Notes under the pieces: model-generated
Database searches by the model: none
Told to the model about the DNA's origin: nothing
What the model saw: only the letters and a program-made list of their open reading frames with translations
Assembly: GCA_033961575.1 (NCBI GenBank)
Contig: CM066737.1
Span: 60,842,771 to 60,906,770 of the forward strand
From: Aselliscus stoliczkanus
Lineage: Eukaryota; Chordata; Mammalia; Chiroptera; Hipposideridae
Length of the DNA stretch: 64,000 nt
Reading direction: 5' to 3'
Part shown: piece after piece, positions 33,750 through 45,740 of the stretch
Numbering within the stretch: the stretch's first letter is position 1
Layout: every line of letters begins with the position of its first letter
Position numbers and translations under genes: made by a program

Positions 33750-35200
33750 AGTGGGAGATTCCAGTCAAGATGGCAGAGTAGGTAAATGCTGTCCTTGCCT
33801 TCTCTCATAACTATATCAAAATTACAACTATACTGCAGAACAACCATCATACAGCCTTGCCTGAAGTCCAGTTGTACCAAAGCACTACAACTATGGACAT
33901 ACAGAAGAAGATACCTTAAGACTGGTAAGAGGGGCGGAGATGCAGAATAGGCTAGTCTCACACCCATGTGTGACTATTAAAAATCAGGAGGTATATTTTA
34001 GCTGCAGAAGTCTGCCCTGGAAAAGCAAGGGGTCCCAGCCCAACATCAGGCTCTCTAGCCCAGGGTTTCAGGGCCAGGAAGAGAAGTCCCCATAACTTCT
34101 GGTTGTGAAAACCAGCAGAGATTGTGGCTAAGTGAGATGCAGGGTGGCTGCACTCCCAGGTGCTCCTCTTAAAGGGCCTGCACATGGACTTACTGCAGAC
34201 TCGCTCACTCTGAGTAATGGCGCTGAGGAAGCAGCAGGAAAAGCACCATGGACATAAGGGGAGGAACTGAATTGTCTAGCTTCAGAGTGAGAGCTGCGGG
34301 GGCAGCTTTCTCCTGGATGGAAGAGCTGGGTCTTTGTTTCTTTGTTACATCCTACCCTACCGTCCATAAAGACACAGGCAGATGGCATCTCTGAGTCTCA
34401 AAACTGGCTAACATCTTCCATCTGACCTGCTCTAGGATTCCCTGAGACCACACCCCACCCAACTTTCATGCACATCCAAACCCCTTCTAGTGGCTTTTCC
34501 TTATAAATGGTCTGGCTTGGCTCATGTTTCAGACTCTCAAAGGTTCACAAAACCCAAACAAGCAGCATGTGGTCCAGAACTCTGGGTGAGCAGCCCTAAG
34601 CATGGCACTAGCGACAGGCAGCCTTGGTTCTTAGTTTCACCTCTCAAGGCTCCTACAAGCATAGTGTGGGTGGTGACCATCTGTGGATTATTTTCTGGCC
34701 TATTCCATGTGGCCCCAGGCAGGGCATAGACTGTGGCTGAACTTGGCTTGTAGCAACTCCCCTCCCAGGAGGCCCTGTAGCTGGCAGGTCCAATGGCCAT
34801 CCTGAGACTGGGATGAAGCATGACCCAGCCATATCCAAGGATGACACACCCAAAAGGCAGACTGGGCATTCACCAGAACCCTGCTAAAGCAAATCCTGCT
34901 CCATAAGGTTAGTGCCTGCACACTGGCTCCTCCACTGTACTCACAGCCAATTCTCACAATCAATCAACTTGATCAATCCCTCCAGCTGACGTGCAAATAG
35001 CAATCAAGTCTCAACTACAACAGGAGCGCACACACAATCCACACAAAGGACACACCTGGAGCACCCAGCTCAAATGACCAGGGAGATTGCACCACTGGGT
35101 CCCAAAAGACATATATAAGGCCACTCTACTAAAACCAGGATACAGAGCTGTCCTACATAGAAACAAACACAGAGTGGCAGCCAAAATGGGGAAACAAAGA
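33750..35200 (+). mobile_element. L1 5' UTR (promoter region), degenerate
   Basis: Begins 'gtgggagattccagtcaagatggcagagtagg', the classic start of a mammalian L1 5' UTR. Continues 'aaattacaactatactgcagaacaaccatcat', 'gagactggtaagaggggcggagatgc' (allowing changes), 'ggggtcccagccc', 'gaagagaagtccccataacttctgg'. GC-richer than its surroundings, with many TG/CA pairs in place of CpG. The overlapping frames on both strands at 34128-34963 are by-products. A usual L1 has its sense Pol II promoter here; this copy is decayed. Confidence 0.9.
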
Positions 35201-35540
35201 ACCATGTCCCAAATAACAGAACAGAGCTCCAGAAAAAGCACTAAATAAAATGGAGATAAGTAATCTATGAGACATAGAATTTCCAAATATTGGTTTAAGG
35301 ATGCTCAATGTTATCAGGGAGAACTTCAACAAAGAGACAGGAAACATAAAAATTGAGACAGAATACATAAAAAAGAACCAGTCAGAAATAAAGAATGCAA
35401 TAACTGAAATAAAGAATACATTGGAGAGAATCAACCGTATATTAGATGATGCAGAGGATTGAATCAACAATTTAGAAGATTAGGTAGCAGAAAACACCCA
35501 ATGAAAACAACCAAAAGAAAAAAGAATCCAAAAAATGAGG
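35185..35540 (+). pseudogene. L1 ORF1 N-terminal fragment
   Basis: Starts around 'aatggggaaacaaagaaccatgtcc' (compare 'atgaggaaacaaagaaacatgtc' at 53987 and 56095) and runs through the coiled-coil coding part ('cagtcagaaataaagaatgcaataactgaaataaagaatac', 'gatgatgcagaggattgaatcaac'). Several stops. It breaks off at about 35540 and joins directly to L1 3' sequence, so the RNA-binding half is missing. Confidence 0.85.
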
Positions 35541-36183
35541 AGAGTCTGTGTGAAGTATGTCAGACGTGAAAGACAGATATAATGTGATATTGCTTATATG
35601 TGGAATCTAAAGAACAAAATAAACAAACAAACAAAACAGAACAAAACCCAAGATACAGAGAACATTGTCATGGTTGCCAGATGGGAGGGATATTTTAGAA
35701 TGGGTGAAAAAGTAAGTGGATTAAGAAGTACAAGTGTGTAATTATAAAATAGTCACAGGGATGTAAAGAGTAGGGAATATGTCAATAATATGGTAATAAC
35801 TATATATAGTGTCAGGTGGGTACTAGACTAGTCAGGGGGATCACTTCTTAAATTATATAAATGTCTAACCACCATATTGTACATCTGAAATTAATAAAAA
35901 ATGATATTGAATGTCAGCTGTAATTTAAAAATTTAAAAGGGGAGAAAAAGGTGACATGGTATAAGAGATTCAAATTTCTAGATATAAATCAAATTAGTCA
36001 TGGGGATGTAATGTATAGCATGGGGAATTTAGTTGATAATATTGTGATAGCTTAGTACAGCGTCAGATGGTTCCTGGACTTACGGTGATCACTTCTTTAT
36101 GTATATAAATATTGAATAACTATTGTGTACACCTGAAACTAATATAATATTGTATGTTAGCTATATTTTAATAAAAATCTTTT
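35541..36183 (+). mobile_element. L1 3' end with two 3' UTR units (A and B)
   Basis: Begins within the end of ORF2 ('gtatgtcagacgtgaaagacag'), then unit A to about 35940 ('tggttgccagatggg', 'taaatgtctaaccaccatattgtacatctgaaattaata') and unit B 35941-36183 ('gaataactattgtgtacacctgaaactaatata', 'ttttaataaaaatctttt'). The units are diverged repeats of each other. With the upstream 5' UTR and ORF1 start it forms an L1 lacking most of ORF1 and all of ORF2. Confidence 0.85.
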
Positions 36184-36412
36184 AAAAAATGGTAGAGTGG
36201 CTGAATGTATAAGAAAACAAGACCCTTACAAATGCTGCCTGCAAGAGACTCACTTCTGATCAAAAGGCAATCACAGACTAAAAGTAAAGGGATGGGAAAA
36301 GGTATTTCATGAAAACTGAAACAAAGAAACAAAAAACTGGGGTAGCAATACTTAAACCAGACAAAATAGACTTTAAAACAAAGGCTATAACGAGAGACAA
36401 AGAAGGGCCTAG
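36184..36412 (+). pseudogene. L1 ORF2 endonuclease fragment
   Basis: The translation matches the ORF2 N-terminus ('VAILKPDKIDFKTKAITRDKEG'-like, split here by the 20-letter rule into short pieces: VAILKPDKIDF, KAITRDKEG). It breaks at about 36410 and jumps to the end of ORF2. Not a functional nuclease. Confidence 0.8.
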
Positions 36413-37300
36413 TAATCCTACTTCTGGGTATTTATCGGAAGAAACCCAAAACGCAACTTCAAGGGGATTTGTGTTTCCATGTGTTCATTGCAGCATTATT
36501 TACAATGGCCAAGATGTGGAGGCAGCCTGCGTGTCCATCGATGGATGAATGGATAAAGAGGTGGTACCTATATACAATGGAATATTACTCGACCATGGAA
36601 CAAAATGTCATATGAGGCAGCACGGATGGACCTGGAGGTTATTGTGCTGAGTGTAGTATGTCTGACAGAAAGACAGATGCAGTGCTTTTATTTGAAATCT
36701 AAAAAACCAAATAAATAAACAAACAAAACAGAAACAAACTCATAGATAGAATATTTTGATGGTTGCCAGATGGGAAGGGGGTTGAGGGTGAGTAAAAAAG
36801 GGGAGGGGATTAAGAACAAATTGATAGTTATAAAATAGTCTTGAGGATGTAAAGTGACAAAATAAGGAATAGCATAAGGAATATAGTCAATAATATGGTA
36901 ATAACTATGTATAATGCTAGGTGGGTACTAGACTATTCAGGGGGATCACTTCTTAAATGACATAAATGTCTAACCAGTATGCTGTACACCTGAAATTAAT
37001 ATAAAATAATATTGAATGTCAGCTGTAATTGAAAAATTTTAAAAGGGAGAAAAAAGTGAAGGGGAGTAAGAGGTTTAAATTTCAAGGTATAAAACAAATA
37101 CGTCATGGATATATAATGTACAGCATAGGGAATATAGTCAATAATATTGTGATAGTGTGGTACAGGGTTAGATAATTACTGAACTTATCATGGTGATCAC
37201 TTCTTTAGGTATGTAAATGTTGAATAACTATGATGTACACCTGAAACTAATATAATAGTGTATATTAGCTATATTTTAATAAATATCTTTAAAAATAAAA
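36413..37300 (+). mobile_element. L1 ORF2 end and 3' UTR units A and B
   Basis: ORF2 C-terminal words (LLGIY, then CSIIYNGQDVEA, then WIKRWYLYTMEYY in another frame) run into 3' UTR unit A (to about 37045) and unit B (37046-37300), ending 'ttttaataaatatctttaaaaataaaag'. Same two-unit arrangement as 35541-36183. The fusion to the endonuclease fragment upstream makes another internally deleted copy. Confidence 0.88.
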
Positions 37301-38385
37301 GTTAAAGGTTGTAATGAATTCAAACTGCATGAACTGAAACAAAGGCTATTCTTGGACGAATACATTTTAAGGACTAGTTTTAGCATTTATCTGGCTGCTT
37401 CTGATATATAATCTTTCTACATAAATAGCAGGGTAATTTGCCTGCTCTACCTTGATAATCATTACAAATTTATCTGCCCAAAGCTTAAATACCAATTGAT
37501 TTAGTGACTTCAGTTAAATAACCAGTCAGTTAAGTGGGGAAAGAAAACATCATTAAAACAATAGTTTGACTCTAATGATTGAGTGACTGAATTGACCAGT
37601 TAATTGAGTTGGAGATCTTGCTCCAGAAGCATGAGACAGGGTAGACTTAGTTTCTGATAAAAAGAGCAAAGCTGAAATTGAACCGTTTTTATTTGTAATT
37701 ATATATGTTTTATTCATATTAATTGTGTTAAAAATCTTACTTGAAATTGAAACCATGTCAAAAGTGCGTGAAAGTGAATGTAGTTTTATGAACCTAAAGC
37801 TGTGACTGTTCATATGAAGATAAAGTATATTAGGTTTAGAATTTTTTATTTTGTCCTTTTGTCAAATCAATTATCATGGCCTATGTTCTCAGTGCAAGAT
37901 CAGCTGAAACCCCAGAAATCCTTGCTTTTTCTGCCATGTTAACATGTTCAGGAACTGAGCTACTCAGTTAATAAAATATTATTTTTGGAAGATTTTTCAT
38001 TTCCCTCTTGTCTCTGGGGCCACGTAGATGTAGACTAAATTCAAATAGGCTGAGATAAAGAATTAAAATAAGCATCTAGCTAAGCCTAAATCTAAATGTA
38101 CTTTAAAGTTCAAAGTGATTCTCTGAGAATCAGTTATTTACCAGGTTCACTTCATCATTATCCATCTCCATAACCCTGTGAGCATAGTAAAGCTCATATT
38201 TATAGGTTACATTAGGTCATCAAATATCTCCTAGTAAGGCAAGGAAATGACACTGATATGGATTCTACAGCTACTGTATAAATTAATTACATTGGGGACA
38301 GAGACCATGGTGTGCTTATCAGCATAGTTACACCCAGTTTAAGCCAAGGTAAATTATTTGAGAAACCATAACCTAGAGACTAGAG
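37301..38385. other. Unassigned intergenic DNA
   Basis: Nothing recognisable beyond ordinary AT-rich sequence. Confidence 0.45.
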
Positions 38386-38387
38386 AA

Positions 38388-38470
38388 TGACATAAATTCC
38401 AACCTGGCCTCAAATCTCATTGTCCACTCAATAGCTATAGGACTTTGGTCAAGTTATTTAATTTCATTTA
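38388..38470 (+). repeat. MIR SINE fragment
   Basis: 'aattccaacctggcctcaaatctcattgtcc.ctcaatagctataggactttggtcaagttatttaat' follows the MIR middle ('..ctggcttcgaatccc..tagctgtgtgacc..gggcaagttacttaac'). Confidence 0.6.
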
Positions 38471-38816
38471 TTAAAAAGAAAAGTATACCTCCGTTAAAAA
38501 AAGAAAAAGACATTTAGATACATACAATGATATTTACATATAAAACACATGTTTTTGGATTTCTGGGCTGGCAAAGCAACACCTTGAGATTTGTCAGGGA
38601 ACCCTCTTAGCAGGATGACTTGTCGCCACCCCCCCTTTTTGGTGCCTTCTCTTAATCTGTAATGTAAATATGCCCCCAATGATGTACTCAAATATTTAAA
38701 AGTTGGGGCAAGTTACTACAAGGATGCCCTAACACATTGATTTTATCAATAGCAAGGTGGCCCTGATGTTCCAAAGTTATCACTTCTAAAATAAACTGTG
38801 TTTTTGGATTGGCAGC

Positions 38817-38868
38817 TGCCAACAGGTTGCAGGATGACTCAGCTAGAAAAAAAAATTTTTAAAAAGTA
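38817..38868 (+). mobile_element. Type C SINE, 3' end only
   Basis: 'cagctgccaacaggttgcaggatgactcagct' plus an A-rich tail equals the last ~45 bp of the type C SINE. 5' truncated. Confidence 0.8.
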
Positions 38869-38883
38869 CAAAAATAATCTGGA

Positions 38884-38972
38884 AGGGGGTTAAGAGCTCT
38901 GGCTCGGGAAGCCGGCAGCCCCAGTTCGGGTCCCACATATGAGGGCCAGTGACACTGCCCTCAAAAAAAAAA
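38884..38972 (+). mobile_element. Type A SINE, 5' truncated
   Basis: Lacks the first ~18 bp of the head and starts around 'ggggttaagagctctggctcggg', then 'gttcgggtcccacatatgagggccagtgacactgccctc' in short blocks and an A tail. A similar flank 'aatctggaa' / 'tatctggaa' suggests an imperfect target duplication. Confidence 0.85.
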
Positions 38973-39057
38973 TTATCTGGAAAAAAGAGAAAGGAGTAGA
39001 TAAATCATGAAATGACAATCTCACTGGACTATAGGGAAGTGTAAATTAGTTGATATA

Positions 39058-39091
<34 letters not shown>

Positions 39092-39093
39092 TA
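39058..39093. repeat. (TA)n/(CA)n microsatellite
   Basis: 'atatatac' followed by about 11 CA units. Confidence 0.9.
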
Positions 39094-39253
39094 TCCTACC
39101 ACAGTGCTTGATACATCATAAGGCTTCCATGAGTGATTTCTTTGTGTGCCCCACCCCTTTTCTGAGCATGATTTTCAGGTTTATAACAGCACTTGGTATA
39201 ACTTGATATCTTTGAACCTATGTGTCAATAATTCTACATTTTAAATGGTAATT

Positions 39254-39255
<2 letters not shown>

Positions 39256-39309
<54 letters not shown>
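39256..39309. repeat. (TA)n microsatellite
   Basis: About 26 TA units, not linked to a recognised repeat. Confidence 0.95.
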
Positions 39310-39315
<6 letters not shown>

Positions 39316-40255
39316 GCCACATCAACCATTTATCAATCTGGTAAAAGACCATTGCTAGTCATGGTTTAGAATTTTGTGACTTGTAAGTACTGATGTCTGA
39401 GATCCTGCTTTCTATATTATGAGCTTCTTAGATTTGACTTTTTTATATTTACTAAACCAATGCTTCACCATCATCATGAAGAAATGCGCTTTAAATCCTT
39501 CCTATTTTCTCAGATAACACATTTCTGGTTTCATTTGCTTCCTTACTTATTCTGGAAGCCATAGTCAAACATTTGAATAATATTTTTCATAACACTTTAG
39601 AATTCTTAGCCCCGTTGGTTTTCTGCATATTTGCTGCACACAATCTTAAATAAACTCTGAAAAATCCCCAATATCTGTTTTCGTCACACTTTTATACAGG
39701 CTGCTGAGCATTGCTGAAGAAAGTCAAGAAACTGTACAAATGAAGATTTACCTTAATTTGGTCCTTGGCAGCTGCTCAGCAATTCTTTCATTTATCTTTT
39801 CTTGATGCCACTCTGTAATCTCTCTAACAGTTATTCTAAATCATTTCCACTCTCCTTAAGCCTTCAGTCACAATTCTACTTCTTCACTCAGTAAATAACT
39901 TAATTTCTTACTGTATTAAAAAAAGACCACCATGCATGAACTCCCTTCTTGTCCCCCTCCCCTCAACTCAAAGCTTCTCTGGATTTCCCTTCCTCTTTTC
40001 CTTTTGTCTTGTCTGTGAGGAAAATGTGTCCTTCCTCCTTTTCAAAATTAATCCCTTTGTCCTCACCTTCTGTTCTATTTTAGTACCATTATTTTGTTCA
40101 TTAGCCTCTTCTCTATTACATCTTTAGTATTTCTCTATGGTCACTAATATACTCTGGTCTAGGAGAAACTAAAAGGAAGACAAAACAAAAATAATAAAGC
40201 TAACAAAGACTTTTCCTATGAACTGTTACTCACTGATGCTTATGTGATATCTAGC
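39310..40255. other. Unassigned, pyrimidine-rich towards the right
   Basis: From about 39930 the text becomes pyrimidine-rich and may already belong to the L2 that follows, but I cannot anchor it. Confidence 0.45.
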
Positions 40256-40259
40256 CTTC

Positions 40260-41740
40260 CATCTGCCACCAACCACCTCAAAATATAATCTGTAGTCATT
40301 TCTATTTATCACCATTTAATTTTCAACCCACTTACAGTCAAGCTGCTTCTCCTCCACCCTCTATTGAAACTGGTTTTTGAAGGTCACTAATGACCTCCTA
40401 ACTACTAAATTTCATTCTTTTCTTAGCCATGACTCTGCTTGACATCTCTGTAACATTTACTACAGTACATTACAATAACCCCTCTTTATTGAAAATATCT
40501 GCTATTTTGGCTCACACAATATCTCAGATTTCTGAATTCTTCTATTATTGTGCCATTTGTCTCTATGTCTTCTGCTGGTCCCTTTTTTTTCTGTCTCCTG
40601 TGTTATAGGTATTACCTAACATTCTGTCTTTTGTTCTCTTTAATTTTCTTTCAATAAACTCCATTCTAATGATTTCACCCAAATGTATGATTTCAAACAT
40701 CATCTCTGTTCAAATGATTTTTCTTAATCTATATTTTCACTAACAACTTCCCTCTTTAGGTCTCACAACCACAGTTCAAAATGCTGAATGAACATTTGAA
40801 TGTTTTCACCTAGATAAATATTAATACCTGAAACTCAAATATCCAAAAGTTAGCTATGTATTATTAATCAACAGATTGTCTCCATTTACTTGTTTACATT
40901 TTGCAAATCCCCTAGGTTCATAAGTCCAGTAGTCGTCTTTAAAATCCTCACTCTCCTTCGAACCACACTAGTCAGTCAGAATTTCTTATTAATTCAATCT
41001 TTCAAGTCTTTCTCTACCTTAATCTCCCCTTCTTTCCTCTATTATTTTCATTCTAGCTACAATTATTCTTATTCAACTGTCTAATACCTCACACCCGGAC
41101 TTATTCCAATACTTTAGTCACCTGACCTCCATTGTGTCCCCACTGCAATCTGTTTAGAGTTCCAAAAGGAAAGCTTCAACCAATTTGCTCAATACTATGA
41201 GGTAACTTATGTGACTTCTTCTTACCAAATGAACTAAGTCCAGATTCCTAAGCCAAGTATGGAAATTCCTGTAGTCTGACCCTAACCTACATTTTCTAAC
41301 TTATCACCAACTATTCCCCTTTACATACCCTACACTGTAGCCCAACTAGACTACTTGTCTTTCCACAAATCAGACACTACTTTTCTGTCTATGCCTTTTT
41401 TTCCTCAGGAAAAGTTCTTTCCACATCTTTGTTTTTTGAAATCCTAGACACCCTTCAAGGTTCACATAAAATTCCCTTTCTCCATGTAGTCTTCCCTGTT
41501 TCTTCTTGAACAAAATGTAATTGCTACTTTGCTTAGGCCCAAAGAATGTTATTTTTACTCATCTTATTGTATGTGCTGAATATTGCCTAAATAACAGTTA
41601 TTTGTATTTGTGAGTAGTCCTGCTACTCAATTGTCAGCTCCATGAATCCAACAGTTTAGGCTTATTTATGCCTATACTTTCAGAACATCTAACAGAGTAC
41701 TGTGTGCTTAGTAACAGCTCCAAAATATTTGTAAAATAGA
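40260..41740 (+). mobile_element. Long L2 LINE fragment (RT region to 3' end)
   Basis: Ordered L2 words: 'ggtcactaatgacctcctaac' (RT region), 'ctgcttgacatctctgtaacattta', 'actaacaacttccctcttt', 'ctaatacctcacaccc', 'acctgacctccattgtgtcc', 'ccttcaaggttcacataaaattcc', 'gtagtcttccctgttt', 'ttgtcagctccatgaat', 'tactgtgtgcttagtaac'. No open frame survives. About 1.4 kb is a long survivor for this old family. Confidence 0.8.
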
Positions 41741-41784
41741 CCCCTAATTAAAAATGGTTTGAATATTTAAATTTAGAGCTTTTC

Positions 41785-41980
41785 TTTGCAGAGCTTCAAA
41801 CACTTTACAGGCATTATCTCACATCTCAAAAACATTATTGAGAACAAAGCAAGGGACAGTTGCCATTATCTCTGTGAAGGACTAAGTGGCAAAGAAATTT
41901 CCTAGAGTTAGTAGCAGAACTGCAAATCTAAGGCACCTGACTACTAGACAAGTGCTCTATCCCCTCTACCATGTTCATTC
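41785..41980 (-). repeat. MIR SINE, antisense
   Basis: 'caaacactttacaggcattatctcacatctcaa', 'gttgccattatctctgtgaaggac', 'aactgcaaatctaaggcacctgactac', 'gtgctctatcccctctaccat' follow the MIR reverse complement in order. Confidence 0.7.
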
Positions 41981-42232
41981 TCAAATTAAATTAATTCAGA
42001 TTAATTTAGAAGGAAATTTCTATTCCCTTTTTTTACCCAACAGTTAGCTTTAATAGCTGCATTTCCCTGGGTGAATTGTTGCTTAGAAGCCCAAATCACC
42101 TTATTTCCTCTGCTACCCTCTGCCCACTGGCATTTCTCACTCCTCCCTGTCACTTGTGTGGAAATGTACTCTGTTTGATGTCCTTTCTCCTGGCTATTTT
42201 AGTCTTGATGCACTAACAATCAGTGGGTTTGT

Positions 42233-42287
42233 TCAACTTTTTCTTTTCTTTTCTTTTTTTCTCTTTTCTTTTCTTTTCTGCAGTTGT
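42233..42287. repeat. (TTTTC)n low-complexity tract
   Basis: Repeated ttttc / cttttt units, about 50 bp. Confidence 0.85.
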
Positions 42288-42779
42288 CCCTCAAGTGAGC
42301 TGAATTTACCTGCACTAAATTTTACACATCATGGGTGGCCTCACATATTGGAGGGCAGAAAATGGCTGCAGCTGAAGGGAGGATAAGGGAGGATAATAAC
42401 TCTATTTTCTACAGAAAGAGATGAGATCATTTTTTAAACATGTCATTTCCTTTTAGATACAGAAGGTTGTTAGACTCCCCTTTATGTCCTTTATCATCCA
42501 AGGTCATGGGAAGAGTAAGAAGAAGTTGTTTCCTGGGATGATAGTGAAGCCTGAGCTGTCAGGCATCATTTAGGCATAAAGATCATGAAGTGCTTTGCTA
42601 ACCACTAGTGTAACCAAGATGTCCACGGGCTGGATCATGATAAACATTCTACTGTGGCAGCACAATACATCAGCTTTAGATCTAGCAGTAAAAAATAGGA
42701 ATTGGAGACAAAGCTATTATTTGACATGCAAGTCTTGAGTCCACTGTTTCAGTGTGTCTATTAGTAATGGTCTGATGGG

Positions 42780-42822
42780 GTGTGAGTGAGTGTGTGTGTG
42801 TGTGTATGTGTGTGTGTGTGTA
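42780..42822. repeat. (GT)n microsatellite
   Basis: Interrupted GT repeat ('gagtgagtgtgtgtg..gtatgtgtgtg'). Confidence 0.9.
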
Positions 42823-42829
42823 AAATATA

Positions 42830-43790
42830 ATTCCTGACAGCAGAATCCTTTATATCCATGACTCAGGCAGTACCTCTACAATCCCAAAAACCAGTTGAAA
42901 AGACAATAATATTGAAGGTATTTTAAATTTTATTTGCTTGATACCAAATAGCTTGATTGACTGTTGTGGTTTTTCTCTTGATTTGATTGTTCTGAGGATA
43001 AATTTTGAAATGCTATTAGTTCTTGTGAATTTGCAGCTGTTAGGGCTCCATCTTTTCCTACAAAGAAAGTACCCACACCCAACCTACTTACACTTCTAAT
43101 TTATAATCTAAATTTGGAGGGCTTACAGGAAGCTTTCACCCCTGGAGGACAAACCCACATCTAATTCTCACTGTTGTGTATGACAACACATGTAAAATAA
43201 TTCATTATCTATTCTAACCAAAATATCATTATGTATTCAATCTATAATGTTCTCCACTTCTGCCTGAATCCAGTAAACTGTGTTATATAAATAATAATCA
43301 GTAATAACCTGACACATAAAAATATGCTTTAGGTAATACTGAGTGTTAAAATGCATGAATTATTTCAACTGCAGGATCCGAACTTGTAGAAGAATAATGG
43401 GGGCAAACAGCTTGTTGTGCTTTTCTTTTTATTATCCTCATCTGTATCTGAAAACCCAACTTCACCGAGGATTTCCAGTGAAATTTCTGATGGGGAGACT
43501 ATGGCAAAATGTAATTTAAGAAAGGATGACCAAAAGTGATTAAATAATATAATGCAATATTAAGTCTTTATGTGATTTCAATTCCAATAAGACTTCAGTA
43601 CTTCCAACTCACTGAGAGAAAAAAAAAATCACTTTTTTAACTTAAAAATAAGAAGTTATTAAATAATATTAGATTTTCTGGTAATGAAATGCATCAAATA
43701 AGAGTAGCAATTTTTATTCAGTGGTATGAAAATAACACAAGAGGATAATTGTGAATGTAATGAAAATAAAAACAGAGCTGAAATTGCCAT
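42830..43790. other. Unassigned intergenic DNA
   Basis: Nothing recognisable. Confidence 0.45.
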
Positions 43791-43793
43791 GTA

Positions 43794-43794
<1 letters not shown>

Positions 43795-43829
<35 letters not shown>
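43795..43829. repeat. (TAA)n microsatellite
   Basis: About 11 TAA units. Confidence 0.95.
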
Positions 43830-45050
43830 GTGGCTGATTTTGCAAAAGTATTATCAACTGATACAGATTGTACAGCACCACAATTATAAGACCCGATATA
43901 GGTAAAGAGACTACAAATGAACAGTTTGTAGAACAGTCATATGTTATAGATTTTTATGATGTCTATACATAATCACAGTGAACAAAAGACCTTTAAAAAT
44001 GTAAAATTATGAAATTAATCTATAATTTTATACTGTAAACATAGTGTAAATTATGAGATAAATTTCCATATGATTAAGGGTGAATTTATGTACCTCAACA
44101 CTTAAATAAGTGGACTTCATTTTATAGTTATGACTACTGCCTGTGTGGCAGATTTGGTCAGCTTTACTGTAAGTACTTAACAGTAGGTCAATCCAGGAAA
44201 GGTTACAAAGTTGGAAATTAAATTTATCACAGGTTATGTGATTGGTCCAAGAACTACGGAATAAATTAGAAAGGTTTTTGTTCTTATAAATTTACATGTA
44301 TTAAGTACAAACAGCATGCTAGTTTAACAATTTGTGTAAGTCTCTGGCTTCATGAATACCTCAAAGGTTTTTCTTCAGTGATATTTTTATTCTTTTCACT
44401 TGATAATTTGAAGAATAGGAGTGTAATTTTCCCAGAATGGGTTAACTGATTTTGCTATGTACTTGAGAGTCCTGTAGGTCCTTTCTGCTGGAAGTTGTAG
44501 CCATGCTGTACCCATTGAATAACCTCTTTTCTGCAGTAAGTGGTGCATACCTACAGTATTTTGTTCTACATTTTTGGTAAGCTCAGTATGTGGCAATCTA
44601 TATGTGGCAAGGACATGAACAGATAACATCATCTGCTTTATGAAAAGTTTCTCAGGAAACAAAATTTTCTTCCCTGATAATATATTCAGGAAGTTGTTAG
44701 TATTTGTGCATAATATAGTTTCAGTTTACTAATGTTTGGCCAATGCTAGAAACATGCATAGATTGAAATTCAGTCAAAAGAAAAGGATAGTAATGTAAAT
44801 CATAACTCTTTGAGAAAAGACCTTGTGCAAATGTTGATACCAAGATCTAATATTTGTGAGTAATACTGTGTGTACATGACATTAAACATCTGGATGCAAA
44901 GTGAAAAAATGTAGTCAATCATCTAGATGTTTCTAAATATCCAGATGCTTTATGTTGACTAGACAAAGATTCCAGATAATTGACTAAATTGTTCATCCAC
45001 ACAGTTAACATGAATAGATTACTCTATTTTTGCACTCTGGAGAGGCAGTC
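43830..45050. other. Unassigned intergenic DNA
   Basis: Contains an 88-residue antisense frame (44396-44662) without a recognisable domain. No repeat named. Confidence 0.45.
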
Positions 45051-45076
45051 ATAAGAAGTCAGAAGATTGGAAGATT

Positions 45077-45185
45077 GGGCTGGCTGAGTGGCGCGGTGGT
45101 TAAGCGCTGGCTTGGGAAACCAGCGGCCCCGGTACGGATCCTACATATGAAGGCCAGTGACACTGCCCTCAAAAAAAAAAAAAAA
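45077..45185 (+). mobile_element. Short tRNA-derived SINE (type A)
   Basis: 'gggctggctgagtggcgcgg', 'cttgggaaaccag', 'gtacggatcc', 'aggccagtgacactgccctc', A tail. A 15-bp duplication, aagaagtcagaagat, at 45053-45067 and 45186-45200, with a few untemplated-looking bases (tggaagatt) between the left duplication and the SINE start. Confidence 0.92.
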
Positions 45186-45539
45186 AAGAAGTCAGAAGAT
45201 GGAGCATGAGATTGTGCAGACAGAGTGGTTAGCTGATATCTACAATTATTTGGTTTTCATGCAGTCCTCAAAGTTGATTGCTGTCCTTTTTGTTTTATCA
45301 CTAAAACAACAATTCAGCATAAAAATTAGTATTTTTCTCTTGAAATCTTATTTCTTATTCTTTTGGAATAAATGTGTTGATTCAAGCAAAACTTATAAGC
45401 TGTCATGGGGTCAACAGGTGTTAGATATTTAAAAGGTGAATAGTTTTAGATACTGCCTCCCTCAATTACCAATGTATTTTAAAACAGAATATATAAATTG
45501 TAATTATAAATATCAAAAAGAGAATGCTCAACTTCTATA

Positions 45540-45740
45540 GTCAGTGAAGAAGCATTTATTGAACATTCTTATATAATTCACCCATTCCTCCACTAAATGT
45601 TATATCACCTCATGTGCCAGATACCATGCATAAAATCAGGATGAAAGCTGAATTATACTGTCTTTGCCTTCAAGCAATTCACATTCCAGTAGGGGCTATA
45701 GAAATATATAGATAATAATACTAGCATGTGATAAGTGCCA
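45540..45740 (+). repeat. Ancient interspersed repeat (same type as 2780-3070)
   Basis: 'gaagcatttattgaacattc', 'catgtgccagataccatgc', 'ttgccttcaagcaattcacattccagtaggggc', 'atagataataatact', 'gtgataagtgcc' follow the same ancient consensus as the 2.8 kb copy. Family not asserted. Confidence 0.5.

Noticed and set aside
34128..34963. Several overlapping 66-110 residue frames on both strands
   Set aside because: They fall in the GC-richer L1 5' UTR, contradict each other in frame and strand, and match nothing I recognise.
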